Assembly: GCA_041180805.1 (NCBI GenBank)
Contig: JBEGQX010000236.1
Location: 1 to 18,383, forward strand
Origin: JBEGQX01 sp041180805
Lineage (GTDB): Bacteria; Planctomycetota; Planctomycetia; Gemmatales; Gemmataceae
Direction of reading: 5' to 3'
DNA length: 18,383 nucleotides
Below the pieces are notes generated by a model. That model did not search any database. It saw only the letters and a list, made by a program, of their open reading frames with translations, and was not told the origin of the DNA. Below are positions 6,215 through 13,308 of the stretch, one piece after another (the stretch's first letter is position 1; each line of letters starts with the position of its first letter). The translations under genes and the position numbers were made by a program.

Positions 6215-8050
6215 ATGCGCTCCATTCGGTTTTCACTCACGGTTTGCTTTGTACTGCTTCTGGGATTGGCCCTTGGAACAGCCTCTGTACTGGCTTACCA
6301 GAGCGCCAAAACGAGCATCCAGGGAAGGCTTAATGCCCAGAAGGAACTCGCGGACGCCCGTTATAAAGATCTTGTAAGGGATGAAGAAAATCGTCTTGAC
6401 GAGGCTCTCCTTTTTCAGGCGCAAACCATTGCTCGCATCGTTCAATTCCATGTGGATTGGGGCAAGCTGCGTTTTCTGGAATTGCACACCTTGGGTATTC
6501 TTTCTTCGCCATTAAGCCCTAATGGCCACATAACCAGCACCAGTTGGATCATCCAAAGCAATCGGGCTTTTGCGACGGATATGTTTCGAAAGAACACTCC
6601 TGAAGTGCGTTTCGACCAAACAGAAATATTCAACCGACTGGATGGCCAGGTTGCGGAGTTTTTCCAATTCGACACAGCTTGGAATTCTTCCTACAAATCA
6701 AACTCGCTGGGTTCTTACACGCTTCCATTAAACCGCGAAAAATTCGCCCCTGAGGAAGTGCTCCACTGGGAATTTGAGGACGTGAAACTTTCCGAAACCC
6801 TGAAGGTTCGAAAGGTGGCATTAAAAGCTTCCCGATTCCTTTTTGGTCCCTCAAACCGTGGCCCCTCAAACCGTGGATCCAGGGGTTCAAGCTTCTCTGG
6901 CCGTGATCGAAATGAACGGCAGGGCAATGCGCCTTTAGCACCGCCAACTTCTTCAGGCACAGGTAACGAATCATCATTCAGGCCGGCCATTTTCATTCAA
7001 TGTGCCTATGACATTGCAAAGCGGGACGCGAAATTCCAAGCATTCCTCGCTGAAAAAGAAGAGGAACTCGCCACTTTTGAAAACGAACAGAACGCTTCCC
7101 TGAAATTGTTCCGGGACCGACTGACTGCGATCAATATTTCCACCTTTGTGTTTGGCGGGTTCATATGCCTTTGGCTGGTGAAGCTTGGATTGGAACCCCT
7201 GAGAAACCTTTCTCTTTCTGTAAGCCGCATTAATGAAAAAGAATTCCGGTTGGACACGGATTCCTCAACGATGCCAGTTGAACTTCAGCCAATTTCCATA
7301 CGACTTGAAAACACCCTGGTTTTACTTCAAAAGGCATTCAACAGGGAAAAGCAAGCTACGGCAGACATCACGCATGAATTAAGAACTCCGCTTGCGGCGA
7401 TGATCACAACCTTGGATGTTGCGCTGCGCAAAAGCCGCACTGCGGAAGAATACAAATCAATCCTTGAGGAAATCCGGGGAAGCTGTGGACAAATGCACGG
7501 CGAAGTGGAAAGGCTTCTAACCCTGGCCCGTCTGGATGCCGGGGCTGATCCCCTGCGTCCGGAAACTTTTGAACTTTCATCGCTTTGCAGCGACTGTATT
7601 CAGATGATTCGGCCACTGGCCGACCAGAAATCCGTGACAATCACAATGGATGGAATCGCTAGTCTTGAAATCACGACCGATCCTGGCAAACTTAAGGAAA
7701 TCCTGACAAACCTTCTGCATAACAGCATCCAATACAATCGCCACGGTGGCTGGGTTTCACTGGGGTTTTATGCCAAGCCAGGTTCGATCATCATTGAGGT
7801 TCGCGATAACGGCATTGGCATTCGCAAGGAAAACCTTACCAGGGTTTTTGAAAGGTTCTACAGGGAAGATCCATCCCGCGGCCATGGCGACCTTACCAAC
7901 AGCGGTCTGGGGCTTGCCATTGTGAAGGGATTTGTGGAGTTACTTGGCGGAACCATCACTGTGGAAAGTTCCCCCGAAACTGGCAGCACTTTTAAAATAG
8001 TTTTGCCAGCACCTGTGAGCAGGGGTAGCAGTGTGGTTTCCAGAATTTAA
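6215..8050 (+). CDS. Membrane sensor histidine kinase
   Basis: This is the kinase partner of the preceding regulator. A transmembrane segment at about residues 8-28 is followed by a large periplasmic sensor (about 29-305) of no recognised fold, then a second membrane segment (about 306-326). HAMP begins at GLEPLR. HisKA has the phospho-histidine His387 in DITHELRTPLA. The ATPase domain shows the N box (LTNLLHNSIQYN, Asn503), G1 (VRDNGIGI, Asp531), F box (FERFYRED) and G2 (NSGLGLAIVKG). All catalytic motifs are intact. The periplasmic part contains a Gly/Ser/Arg-rich unstructured stretch at residues 211-240, encoded partly by a 15-bp tandem duplication. At 611 residues it is longer than a minimal OmpR-type kinase because of the sensor. 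The C-terminus ends 6 bp from the convergent hydrolase gene. Confidence 0.95.
   Translation: MRSIRFSLTVCFVLLLGLALGTASVLAYQSAKTSIQGRLNAQKELADARYKDLVRDEENRLDEALLFQAQTIARIVQFHVDWGKLRFLELHTLGILSSPLSPNGHITSTSWIIQSNRAFATDMFRKNTPEVRFDQTEIFNRLDGQVAEFFQFDTAWNSSYKSNSLGSYTLPLNREKFAPEEVLHWEFEDVKLSETLKVRKVALKASRFLFGPSNRGPSNRGSRGSSFSGRDRNERQGNAPLAPPTSSGTGNESSFRPAIFIQCAYDIAKRDAKFQAFLAEKEEELATFENEQNASLKLFRDRLTAINISTFVFGGFICLWLVKLGLEPLRNLSLSVSRINEKEFRLDTDSSTMPVELQPISIRLENTLVLLQKAFNREKQATADITHELRTPLAAMITTLDVALRKSRTAEEYKSILEEIRGSCGQMHGEVERLLTLARLDAGADPLRPETFELSSLCSDCIQMIRPLADQKSVTITMDGIASLEITTDPGKLKEILTNLLHNSIQYNRHGGWVSLGFYAKPGSIIIEVRDNGIGIRKENLTRVFERFYREDPSRGHGDLTNSGLGLAIVKGFVELLGGTITVESSPETGSTFKIVLPAPVSRGSSVVSRI
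6845..6876 (+). repeat. 15-bp tandem duplication in the kinase sensor region
   Basis: CCCTCAAACCGTGG occurs at 6848-6861 and again at 6863-6876, a 15-bp period. It encodes GPSNR twice, followed by the degenerate GSRGS. It keeps the reading frame and lies in a probably disordered loop, so it looks like a recent slippage expansion. Confidence 0.85.
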
Positions 8051-8056
8051 GCTGGT

Positions 8057-8851
8057 CTATTTTTTTGAAAAGTCCGGCAGCTTTCCAGCTACCACTTCTT
8101 TTTCCCACTCGTCTAGCAAAGGCCAACTTGTGGCACAGGTACCGAAATCAGCCATGTATTGATATTGAGAAAGCCTATCTATTGCCTTCTTGATGATTTT
8201 CTGGTCTCTGCGAAATACAGGGCCATGGCTTGGCAGTAGAAACTCTGAATCATCCGAGAGAATACGCTTTAGCGATTGAACAAAATCGGGCAGGGAAGAA
8301 CCATGGTGCGCATCAATAACCCCCACACAGCTATCCTTGTAGATGTTATCTCCACTGAAAAGCAGATTTCCCATTTTGAAGCTTAATTGACCCTTGGTAT
8401 GCCCAGGGGTATGCCAGACATCAAGCTGAAGGTTCCCAACCTGAAGTTTGTCACCCTCACCCAAAAGGATATCCACCTTGCACTTTGGCATGGGTATCTC
8501 AATGCCCTGCGCCTTGATGGTTGCGTAGGTGGTGATTTCATCGCCTGTTTCCAACGGTTCCACGCTGGCACTATGAGCGGCAATCTTTGTCCTAAGCAAA
8601 TCCTTAGCCTTGGAAATTCCCTGCACATGATCCGCGTCTGCGTGGGTGGCAATGATCATCTTGCAATTGGCAAGGTTAAAATCCATCTTCCGTAGCAAAT
8701 CAATGATATCTTCAACAGAATCTTCAAAGCCTATGTCCACCAGTACAAATTCACTTCCCCCGTCTATCAAATAGACATTCACACCAAGCCTTCTACCTGC
8801 CTGGTAATTAAGCTCAATTACATTCGGAAATAGATACTTTCGCTTTAACAT
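8057..8851 (-). CDS. Metallo-beta-lactamase-fold hydrolase with altered metal motif
   Basis: The 264-residue cytosolic protein has the MBL-fold order of motifs: LVDIGFEDS (strand before the active site), ATHADADHVQG (69-78), WHTPGHTKGQLSF, LFSGDNIYKD and LLPSHGPVF. In glyoxalase II-like members the first motif is THxHxDH. Here it is His70-Ala-Asp72-Ala-Asp74-His75, so an aspartate replaces the second metal histidine while the other ligands (GH, SGD, SHG) are kept. The family hydrolyses thioesters, lactones, phosphodiesters and more, so the substrate is not predictable. Residues 225-264 form a helical tail. The ATG at 8851 has AAGGG about ten bases upstream. It lies 65 bp after the SDR gene on the same strand, perhaps one operon. 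A weak sigma-54-like motif precedes it. Confidence 0.9.
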   Translation of the reverse strand: MLKRKYLFPNVIELNYQAGRRLGVNVYLIDGGSEFVLVDIGFEDSVEDIIDLLRKMDFNLANCKMIIATHADADHVQGISKAKDLLRTKIAAHSASVEPLETGDEITTYATIKAQGIEIPMPKCKVDILLGEGDKLQVGNLQLDVWHTPGHTKGQLSFKMGNLLFSGDNIYKDSCVGVIDAHHGSSLPDFVQSLKRILSDDSEFLLPSHGPVFRRDQKIIKKAIDRLSQYQYMADFGTCATSWPLLDEWEKEVVAGKLPDFSKK

Positions 8852-8883
8852 GAAGGAAACCCTTTTGAATGGTGCTTAAATTA

Positions 8884-8899
8884 TGCTATTTCTGTCCCA
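8884..8899 (-). promoter_or_regulatory. Weak sigma-54-like motif upstream of the MBL-fold gene
   Basis: On the minus strand TGGGACAGAAATAGCA keeps the GG and GC doublets at sigma-54 spacing (TGG-N10-GC). It departs from TGGCAC-N5-TTGCA at the first C and at one T of the -12 element. It would start transcription about 20 bases before the ATG. It could be chance. Confidence 0.25.
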
Positions 8900-8916
8900 T
8901 TGATTAAACAAGTAGG

Positions 8917-9792
8917 CTATGCAAAAGCACCCCTGTTAACGCAGTCCCTCAACCCCCCGACGTAATTAGGATATTCCAACCTTTCCAACAACTCTGACTT
9001 CATCAACCGATTGGAAATCCTTCGATTGGAACCCTCGTGCGCAGATGCTGGTGATTTGGGGTCAGGCATCTGATAATGGGGGGGATTGGCTTTTAGCAAA
9101 TTGGCCAGACAATCATAAAAATCTTTTCTTACCACCGGTTCATCATCACTAACATTAAAAATCTTGCAATCACCGGAATACTTCAGAGCAGCCAACACCA
9201 CACTGGCGCCATCCACCACATGAACAAGGTTCAACCAGCGGGTATGGTCACAAATGATGGGTTCCCCGGAAAGGATTGCCTTGGAACGAATTAAACGGTT
9301 TGGCCCATAGATTCCTGCAAACCTGAGAATTTTAGCTAGGGGGTATTTTTCCTGAAGCACTTTTTCGGCAGCAAGTATGATTGGCCCGGATCCTTCCACC
9401 GGATTTGTCAAAGAGACTTCCGTCACCCAACCACCATCATCCTGGGGATACACACTTGTGCTGCTGACATGAACAAAATCCCCGGAAAAACCTCTTTCAG
9501 CAAAATGCGTTGCAACATTGCAAAGACCATTCACATAGACATCTTCCATGCTTTTGCCGCTGGCTCTATCCATACCAACGCAGTGGACTACCCCATCCAC
9601 CATGGGTAAATTTTTCACAGTTACAGGGTTTGTGACATCGCAAATTACCGGTATGGCCCCGAGTCCGCTAATTTTCTCGGTTTTATTCCTGGTGGTTGCA
9701 TAAACATTCCACCCTTTGGAAATGGCCTTTTGCACCACTCTTTCACCAAGATATCCACATCCAACCACAAGTATTGTTCTTTTATTTTGCAT
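8917..9792 (-). CDS. Atypical short-chain dehydrogenase, NAD(P)-dependent epimerase-like (YeeZ-type)
   Basis: The 291-residue protein begins with a Rossmann nucleotide-binding motif, TILVVGCGYLGERV (Gly11, Gly13, Gly16). It continues with DGVVHCVG, HVSSTSVYPQDDGGWVTE, FAGIYGP and NLVHVVDGA, the order seen in extended and atypical SDRs such as E. coli YeeZ. The serine/tyrosine of SSTSVY are present. The usual YxxxK at the following helix is not: that helix reads LAAEKVLQ, with no tyrosine four residues before the lysine, so catalysis may be altered or lost. The substrate is unknown. I chose the ATG at 9792 because GGTGG lies close upstream and the Rossmann fold starts immediately; a GTG at 9843 would add 17 residues. 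It is divergent from the glutamate dehydrogenase gene and may be co-transcribed with the MBL-fold gene downstream. Confidence 0.88.
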   Translation of the reverse strand: MQNKRTILVVGCGYLGERVVQKAISKGWNVYATTRNKTEKISGLGAIPVICDVTNPVTVKNLPMVDGVVHCVGMDRASGKSMEDVYVNGLCNVATHFAERGFSGDFVHVSSTSVYPQDDGGWVTEVSLTNPVEGSGPIILAAEKVLQEKYPLAKILRFAGIYGPNRLIRSKAILSGEPIICDHTRWLNLVHVVDGASVVLAALKYSGDCKIFNVSDDEPVVRKDFYDCLANLLKANPPHYQMPDPKSPASAHEGSNRRISNRLMKSELLERLEYPNYVGGLRDCVNRGAFA

Positions 9793-9882
9793 TTTTCCAC
9801 CATTTACCCTGAAACATTTAAATGAGATTAATCCTGCCAGCACTTTTTGTTAATCTTAGGTTAGGAAGAAAGGGGTGTTAAC

Positions 9883-11172
9883 ATGACCCAAAACCAACCA
9901 ACAGAAAATCTCAATAACTCTATCTATAGTTCTTCCCCAATATATCGCATGGCTTTGGAGCAACTTCGCTCTGTAGCACCTTTGATAAACCTCGATAAAG
10001 ATATTTTAGACCGCCTTTCCATACCCAAAAGGGCTATGGTGGTAAGTATTCCTGTGCGAATGGATAACGGTCAGGTCAAGGTTTTCCAGGGTTACCGTGT
10101 GCAACATAGCCTGACAAGTGGACCTTCCAAGGGTGGCCTGCGATTTCATCATTCGGTTGATTTGGGCGAAGTGGCGGCCCTCTCCATGTGGATGTCTTGG
10201 AAATGTGGATTGATGAATCTGCCTTTTGGCGGTGGCAAAGGTGGCATTGCCTGCGATCCGGAAACCATGTCCCGCAGGGAAAAGGAAGGTTTGACCAGAA
10301 GGTTCACCGAAGAAGTGCTTACCATCATAGGACCAAGGATGGATGTGATGGCCCCCGACATGGGCACCGATGAACAAACCATGTCGTGGATCATGGACAC
10401 TTACTCCATGAAAGTTGGATATGCCTGTCCCGAAATCGTCACCGGAAAACCAGTGGAACTTGGTGGATGCCTGGGGCGCAGGGAAGCAACCGGCCGGGGT
10501 GTAACTTTCTGCATTATGGAAGCGCTGAAAGAGCTTCATATTCCCAACACCCATGCCACTGCGGTTGTGCAGGGCTTTGGAAATGTTGGATCGGTGACTT
10601 GTCTGGAACTTGCCAACAGAGGGGTACGAATTACGGGTATCGGCGACCGTTATGGGTCTATCCAGAATGATAACGGGATCGATATCCCCAAGTTGCTAGC
10701 GCATGTACAAACTGGAAAAATGGTTAAAGACTTCCCCGATGCAACGCAAATCTCCAACGAGGATCTTCTGATCAAACCATGCACCGTATTGGTACCCGCA
10801 GCGCTCGAAAGAGTGATTAACTCAGATAATGTAAACAGACTGAATTGCAAAATCCTGGCGGAGGCGGCCAACGGTCCCACCACCATGGATGCCGATGCGA
10901 TCCTTGAAAAGTCCGGTATTTTTGTGATTCCGGATATTCTTTGCAACGCGGGTGGTGTTACAGTTTCTTACTTTGAATGGGTGCAGGATATCCAGCAATT
11001 TTTATGGAGCGAAGAACAGGTAAACCAGAAACTGCAGGATCTGATGCTGAAGGCTTTTCATCAGGTTAGAAATCTTGCGAGAGAGAAAAACATCAGCATG
11101 AGAAAAGCCGCGCTTTGTATAGGGGTTCAAAAAATAGCCCGGGAAAAGATCAAGCGTGGACTCTTTCCATAA
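9883..11172 (+). CDS. gdhA: Glutamate dehydrogenase (Glu/Leu/Phe/Val dehydrogenase family)
   Basis: It interconverts glutamate with 2-oxoglutarate plus ammonium, using NAD(H) or NADP(H), in the cytosol. The 429-residue length matches the short hexameric class found in Bacillus and archaea. The N-terminal substrate domain contains GPSKGGLRFH, WKCGLMNLPFGGGKGGI (catalytic Lys119), VMAPDMGTDEQTM and GRREATGRGV. The Rossmann domain has QGFGNVG. LAEAANGPTT and PDILCNAGGVTVSYFEW are family signatures of the C-terminal half. Coenzyme preference cannot be read safely from GIGDRYG. The ATG at 9883 has GAAAGGGG eight bases upstream. It heads a tight run with a rhodanese, moaC and a prenyl synthase, and lies about 2.1 kb upstream of amt and the P-II gene, consistent with ammonium assimilation. 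Confidence 0.95.
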   Translation: MTQNQPTENLNNSIYSSSPIYRMALEQLRSVAPLINLDKDILDRLSIPKRAMVVSIPVRMDNGQVKVFQGYRVQHSLTSGPSKGGLRFHHSVDLGEVAALSMWMSWKCGLMNLPFGGGKGGIACDPETMSRREKEGLTRRFTEEVLTIIGPRMDVMAPDMGTDEQTMSWIMDTYSMKVGYACPEIVTGKPVELGGCLGRREATGRGVTFCIMEALKELHIPNTHATAVVQGFGNVGSVTCLELANRGVRITGIGDRYGSIQNDNGIDIPKLLAHVQTGKMVKDFPDATQISNEDLLIKPCTVLVPAALERVINSDNVNRLNCKILAEAANGPTTMDADAILEKSGIFVIPDILCNAGGVTVSYFEWVQDIQQFLWSEEQVNQKLQDLMLKAFHQVRNLAREKNISMRKAALCIGVQKIAREKIKRGLFP

Positions 11173-11194
11173 AACAAGCAATTTAGGATGAGAT

Positions 11195-11524
11195 ATGCCA
11201 ATTTCCATTGCGCCCGAGACCCTCAAAGAATGGCTGGATCAGGGTAAACCTGTTTATCTTCTGGATGTTAGACAACCCGTCGAACACGAATTCGCAGCCC
11301 TGAAGAACAGTGTTTTAATACCGCTACCTGATTTAGAATCCTCCTTGGATGAAATAAAACCTCCACAGGGAGCTGCCGTTGTCGTTTATTGCCATCATGG
11401 CGTAAGGAGCCTTTCCGGGGCTGCTATTTTGGAAAATGCCGGTTTCCCGCCAACTTATTCACTCTCTGGCGGTTTGGATGCTTGGTCCTTGAAAATTGAC
11501 CCCACTATTCCTCGTTACAGGTAA
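11195..11524 (+). CDS. Single-domain rhodanese (sulfurtransferase)
   Basis: This small cytosolic protein of 109 residues is one rhodanese fold. The hallmarks are LLDVRQPVEHEFAAL (22-36) and the active-site loop CHHGVRS (Cys66 to Ser72) following VVVY, then NAGFPPTYSLSGGLDAW. Cys66 would carry the persulfide. The loop resembles that of MoeB/MOCS3-type and GlpE-type rhodaneses that hand sulfur to biosynthetic acceptors. It lies 22 bp after the dehydrogenase and 11 bp before moaC, so it is probably translated from the same mRNA. A link to molybdopterin sulfuration is suggested only by the neighbour. The ATG at 11195 follows AGGATGAG. Confidence 0.93.
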   Translation: MPISIAPETLKEWLDQGKPVYLLDVRQPVEHEFAALKNSVLIPLPDLESSLDEIKPPQGAAVVVYCHHGVRSLSGAAILENAGFPPTYSLSGGLDAWSLKIDPTIPRYR

Positions 11525-11535
11525 AAGGTGATGGA

Positions 11536-12021
11536 ATGGCCCAATTAAGCCACTTTGATGATCAAGGTGCCAGTAGAATGGTGGATACCTCTGCAAAGGA
11601 AGTAACCTTGCGAGAGGCCCGCGCTAGCGGATTGGTACATATGGCAACTGAAACGGCGCAATTGATTCAGAATCGCCAGCTTAGCAAGGGAGATGTCATC
11701 GAAGTGGCCCGCCTTGCAGGTATTCAGGCAGCAAAAAAAACCTGGGATTTGATTCCTTTATGCCACCCTCTTGCATTGACATCGGTAAAACTGAATTTTG
11801 ACTTTATTGGCCATGAAATGCTGAAAATTGAAGCTCTTGTAAAGGTTCACGCCCGTACAGGCGTGGAAATGGAGGCTTTGTGTGCTGTTAGCGTAGCGGC
11901 CTTGACAGTTTTTGACATGTGCAAAGCTGTAGACAAGGGTATTACCATTACCGAGATAAAGCTCGAAGAAAAACTTGGAGGAAAAAGCGGACATTTTGTT
12001 CGGAACACACCTTCTGCATAA
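11536..12021 (+). CDS. moaC: MoaC: cyclic pyranopterin monophosphate synthase
   Basis: It converts the MoaA product 3',8-cyclo-7,8-dihydro-GTP to cyclic pyranopterin monophosphate, the second step of molybdenum cofactor synthesis, in the cytosol. The length of 161 residues is the same as in E. coli. Catalytic Lys51 (LSKGDVIEV) and His77 (LIPLCHPL) fall at the E. coli positions, and Asp127 and Lys130 of FDMCKAVDK correspond to Asp128 and Lys131. KVHARTGVEMEAL is the central family motif and GGKSGHF the C-terminal one. The ribosome site AAAGGTG lies a few bases before ATG 11536. No other moa, mog or moe gene is in the window, so this is a detached member of the pathway. It is embedded between a rhodanese and a prenyl synthase. 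Confidence 0.97.
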   Translation: MAQLSHFDDQGASRMVDTSAKEVTLREARASGLVHMATETAQLIQNRQLSKGDVIEVARLAGIQAAKKTWDLIPLCHPLALTSVKLNFDFIGHEMLKIEALVKVHARTGVEMEALCAVSVAALTVFDMCKAVDKGITITEIKLEEKLGGKSGHFVRNTPSA

Positions 12022-12049
12022 GATGATTATATAACCATTGGGTCATTAC

Positions 12050-13054
12050 ATGAGCGCCACTCTTCCAACTACTGAAATTCTCATGCAGGGTAATACCGAT
12101 ACCCTGGATTTTATTAGTGCTGGTTTGCAAGAAGTGGAGCTCATTATTGAAAAAGAACTGGCTTCCGAAAGGCCAGAGTTCCAGGAAATAATAGCCCATG
12201 TGGCAAAGTATAAGGGCAAAAGACTTCGCCCAGCCCTTTTAATGGCATGTGCTCATGCTTGTGGCACCGTAACCAATGATCACTCCATTCTTGGTGCTGT
12301 GGTAGAGATTATTCACACCGCTTCTCTGGTTCACGACGATGTTCTGGACTCTGCGCAGGTACGAAGGCATCTTCCTGCGGTCCACACTCTTTGGGGCGTT
12401 AAATCCGCTGTCCTTCTTGGTGATTGCATGTTTACAAAAGCCTTTCACATGGCTAGTAAACTTGAAAATCCAAGAGCTTGTAGAGTGATAGGAAGAAGTG
12501 CCAACAGAGTTTGCGCTGGCGAAATGCTTCAAGGATTTCACAGCGGAAACCTTGATTTAACCGAAGATATTTATCTTGATATAATCGACGGTAAAACAGC
12601 GGAAATGATCGCGGCAAGTTGCGAATTGGGAGCGGCATACGCAGGTGCAAATGAAGAAACCGTACTTGCCATGGAAAGCTTTGGTAGAAACTTGGGCTTG
12701 GCATTCCAAATAGCAGATGACATTCTTGACCTTGTCGGTCAGGAAACTCTTACAGGGAAATCGTTGGGAACAGATCTGGAACAGAAAAAACTTACATTAC
12801 CAATAATATGGTTACTACAAAACGGCTCAAAAGCCGAAAAGATGAAGATAAAGGAACTCTTAACCCTGCAAACACCCAATCAAAGGGCTTTGGTTAAAAA
12901 TCTGGCAAGCGAGTCAGGGGCTCTGGATTATTCCCAAAAGAAAGCAATAAGCTACCTTTCCACCTCCCGTAAAGACTTAAAATCTCTACCCTCCTCACCA
13001 TTTAAAACCACACTTTTGAATATGACTGACAAAGTTTTGAACCGATCCTGCTAA
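12050..13054 (+). CDS. Trans-polyprenyl diphosphate synthase, long-chain type
   Basis: It condenses isopentenyl diphosphate units onto an allylic primer, probably giving the side chain of the respiratory quinone. The 334-residue helical protein has the GKRLRP motif (56-61), the first aspartate-rich motif DDVLD (96-100) and the second, ADDILD, in AFQIADDILDL. GDGM-type positions are represented by LLGDCMFTKAF. Residues four and five before the first DDxxD are Ser92 and Ala91, both small, as in hexa- to decaprenyl synthases such as IspB rather than farnesyl or geranylgeranyl synthases. I chose ATG 12050; an in-frame TTG at 12038 would add four residues, and neither has a strong ribosome site. 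It ends the gdhA-rhodanese-moaC run. A short GATCC/GGATC hairpin overlaps its stop but has no good U-run. Confidence 0.93.
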   Translation: MSATLPTTEILMQGNTDTLDFISAGLQEVELIIEKELASERPEFQEIIAHVAKYKGKRLRPALLMACAHACGTVTNDHSILGAVVEIIHTASLVHDDVLDSAQVRRHLPAVHTLWGVKSAVLLGDCMFTKAFHMASKLENPRACRVIGRSANRVCAGEMLQGFHSGNLDLTEDIYLDIIDGKTAEMIAASCELGAAYAGANEETVLAMESFGRNLGLAFQIADDILDLVGQETLTGKSLGTDLEQKKLTLPIIWLLQNGSKAEKMKIKELLTLQTPNQRALVKNLASESGALDYSQKKAISYLSTSRKDLKSLPSSPFKTTLLNMTDKVLNRSC

Positions 13055-13308
13055 GGATCATTAAAAATCTCCTCTAGCTGTCATGTATAAATTTGCACAT
13101 GCAATGCTCAAAAACCATGCACAGAAAGCTTGCTTCTGAGGCATCGTATAAGGGCACATCTAAGTCAAACCAAAATAAAACGCCTTAACCTACTGTTAAA
13201 TATAGGCTTAGGAAATTCTTAAAATTTTGTCCGCCGCTGTGGCATCTGTATTGCTCCTAGATTCCAAGTGTTTAATCTTCCATCTCTCATCATCAGAGGA
13301 TCACTACA
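13055..13308. other. Intergenic leader region of amt with candidate enhancer palindrome
   Basis: This is the largest gene-free stretch. I see no ORF with coding character. It holds the palindrome TTGCA-CA-TGCAA (13093-13104), about 135 bases upstream of the sigma-54 element at 13240-13255, a normal enhancer distance. The palindrome is not a match to the enterobacterial NtrC site. The remainder is AT-rich sequence without an assigned role. Confidence 0.5.
13240..13255 (+). promoter_or_regulatory. Sigma-54 (RpoN) promoter of amt-glnK
   Basis: TGGCATCTGTATTGCT fits the -24/-12 consensus TGGCAC-N5-TTGCW with one mismatch and exact spacing between GG and GC. Transcription would begin near 13265, leaving a leader of about 44 bases with AGAGGAT before the amt ATG. 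Sigma-54 control of amt/P-II genes is well known in other bacteria. Confidence 0.8.

Noticed and set aside
10006..10554. 182-codon minus-strand open frame
   Set aside because: It is antisense to the conserved core of glutamate dehydrogenase. The His/Phe-rich product is typical of a reverse-frame shadow.
12038..12049. TTG start four codons upstream for the prenyl synthase
   Set aside because: It adds no conserved sequence and has no better ribosome site than ATG 12050.
13044..13059. GATCC/GGATC hairpin at the end of the prenyl synthase gene as a terminator
   Set aside because: The stem is only 5 bp and is followed by ATTAAAAATCT, with no U-run, so it cannot be called a terminator on sequence alone.
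13093..13104. NtrC binding site at TTGCACATGCAA
   Set aside because: It is palindromic and well placed, but it does not match TGCACC-N7-GGTGCA, so only an unassigned candidate enhancer is noted.
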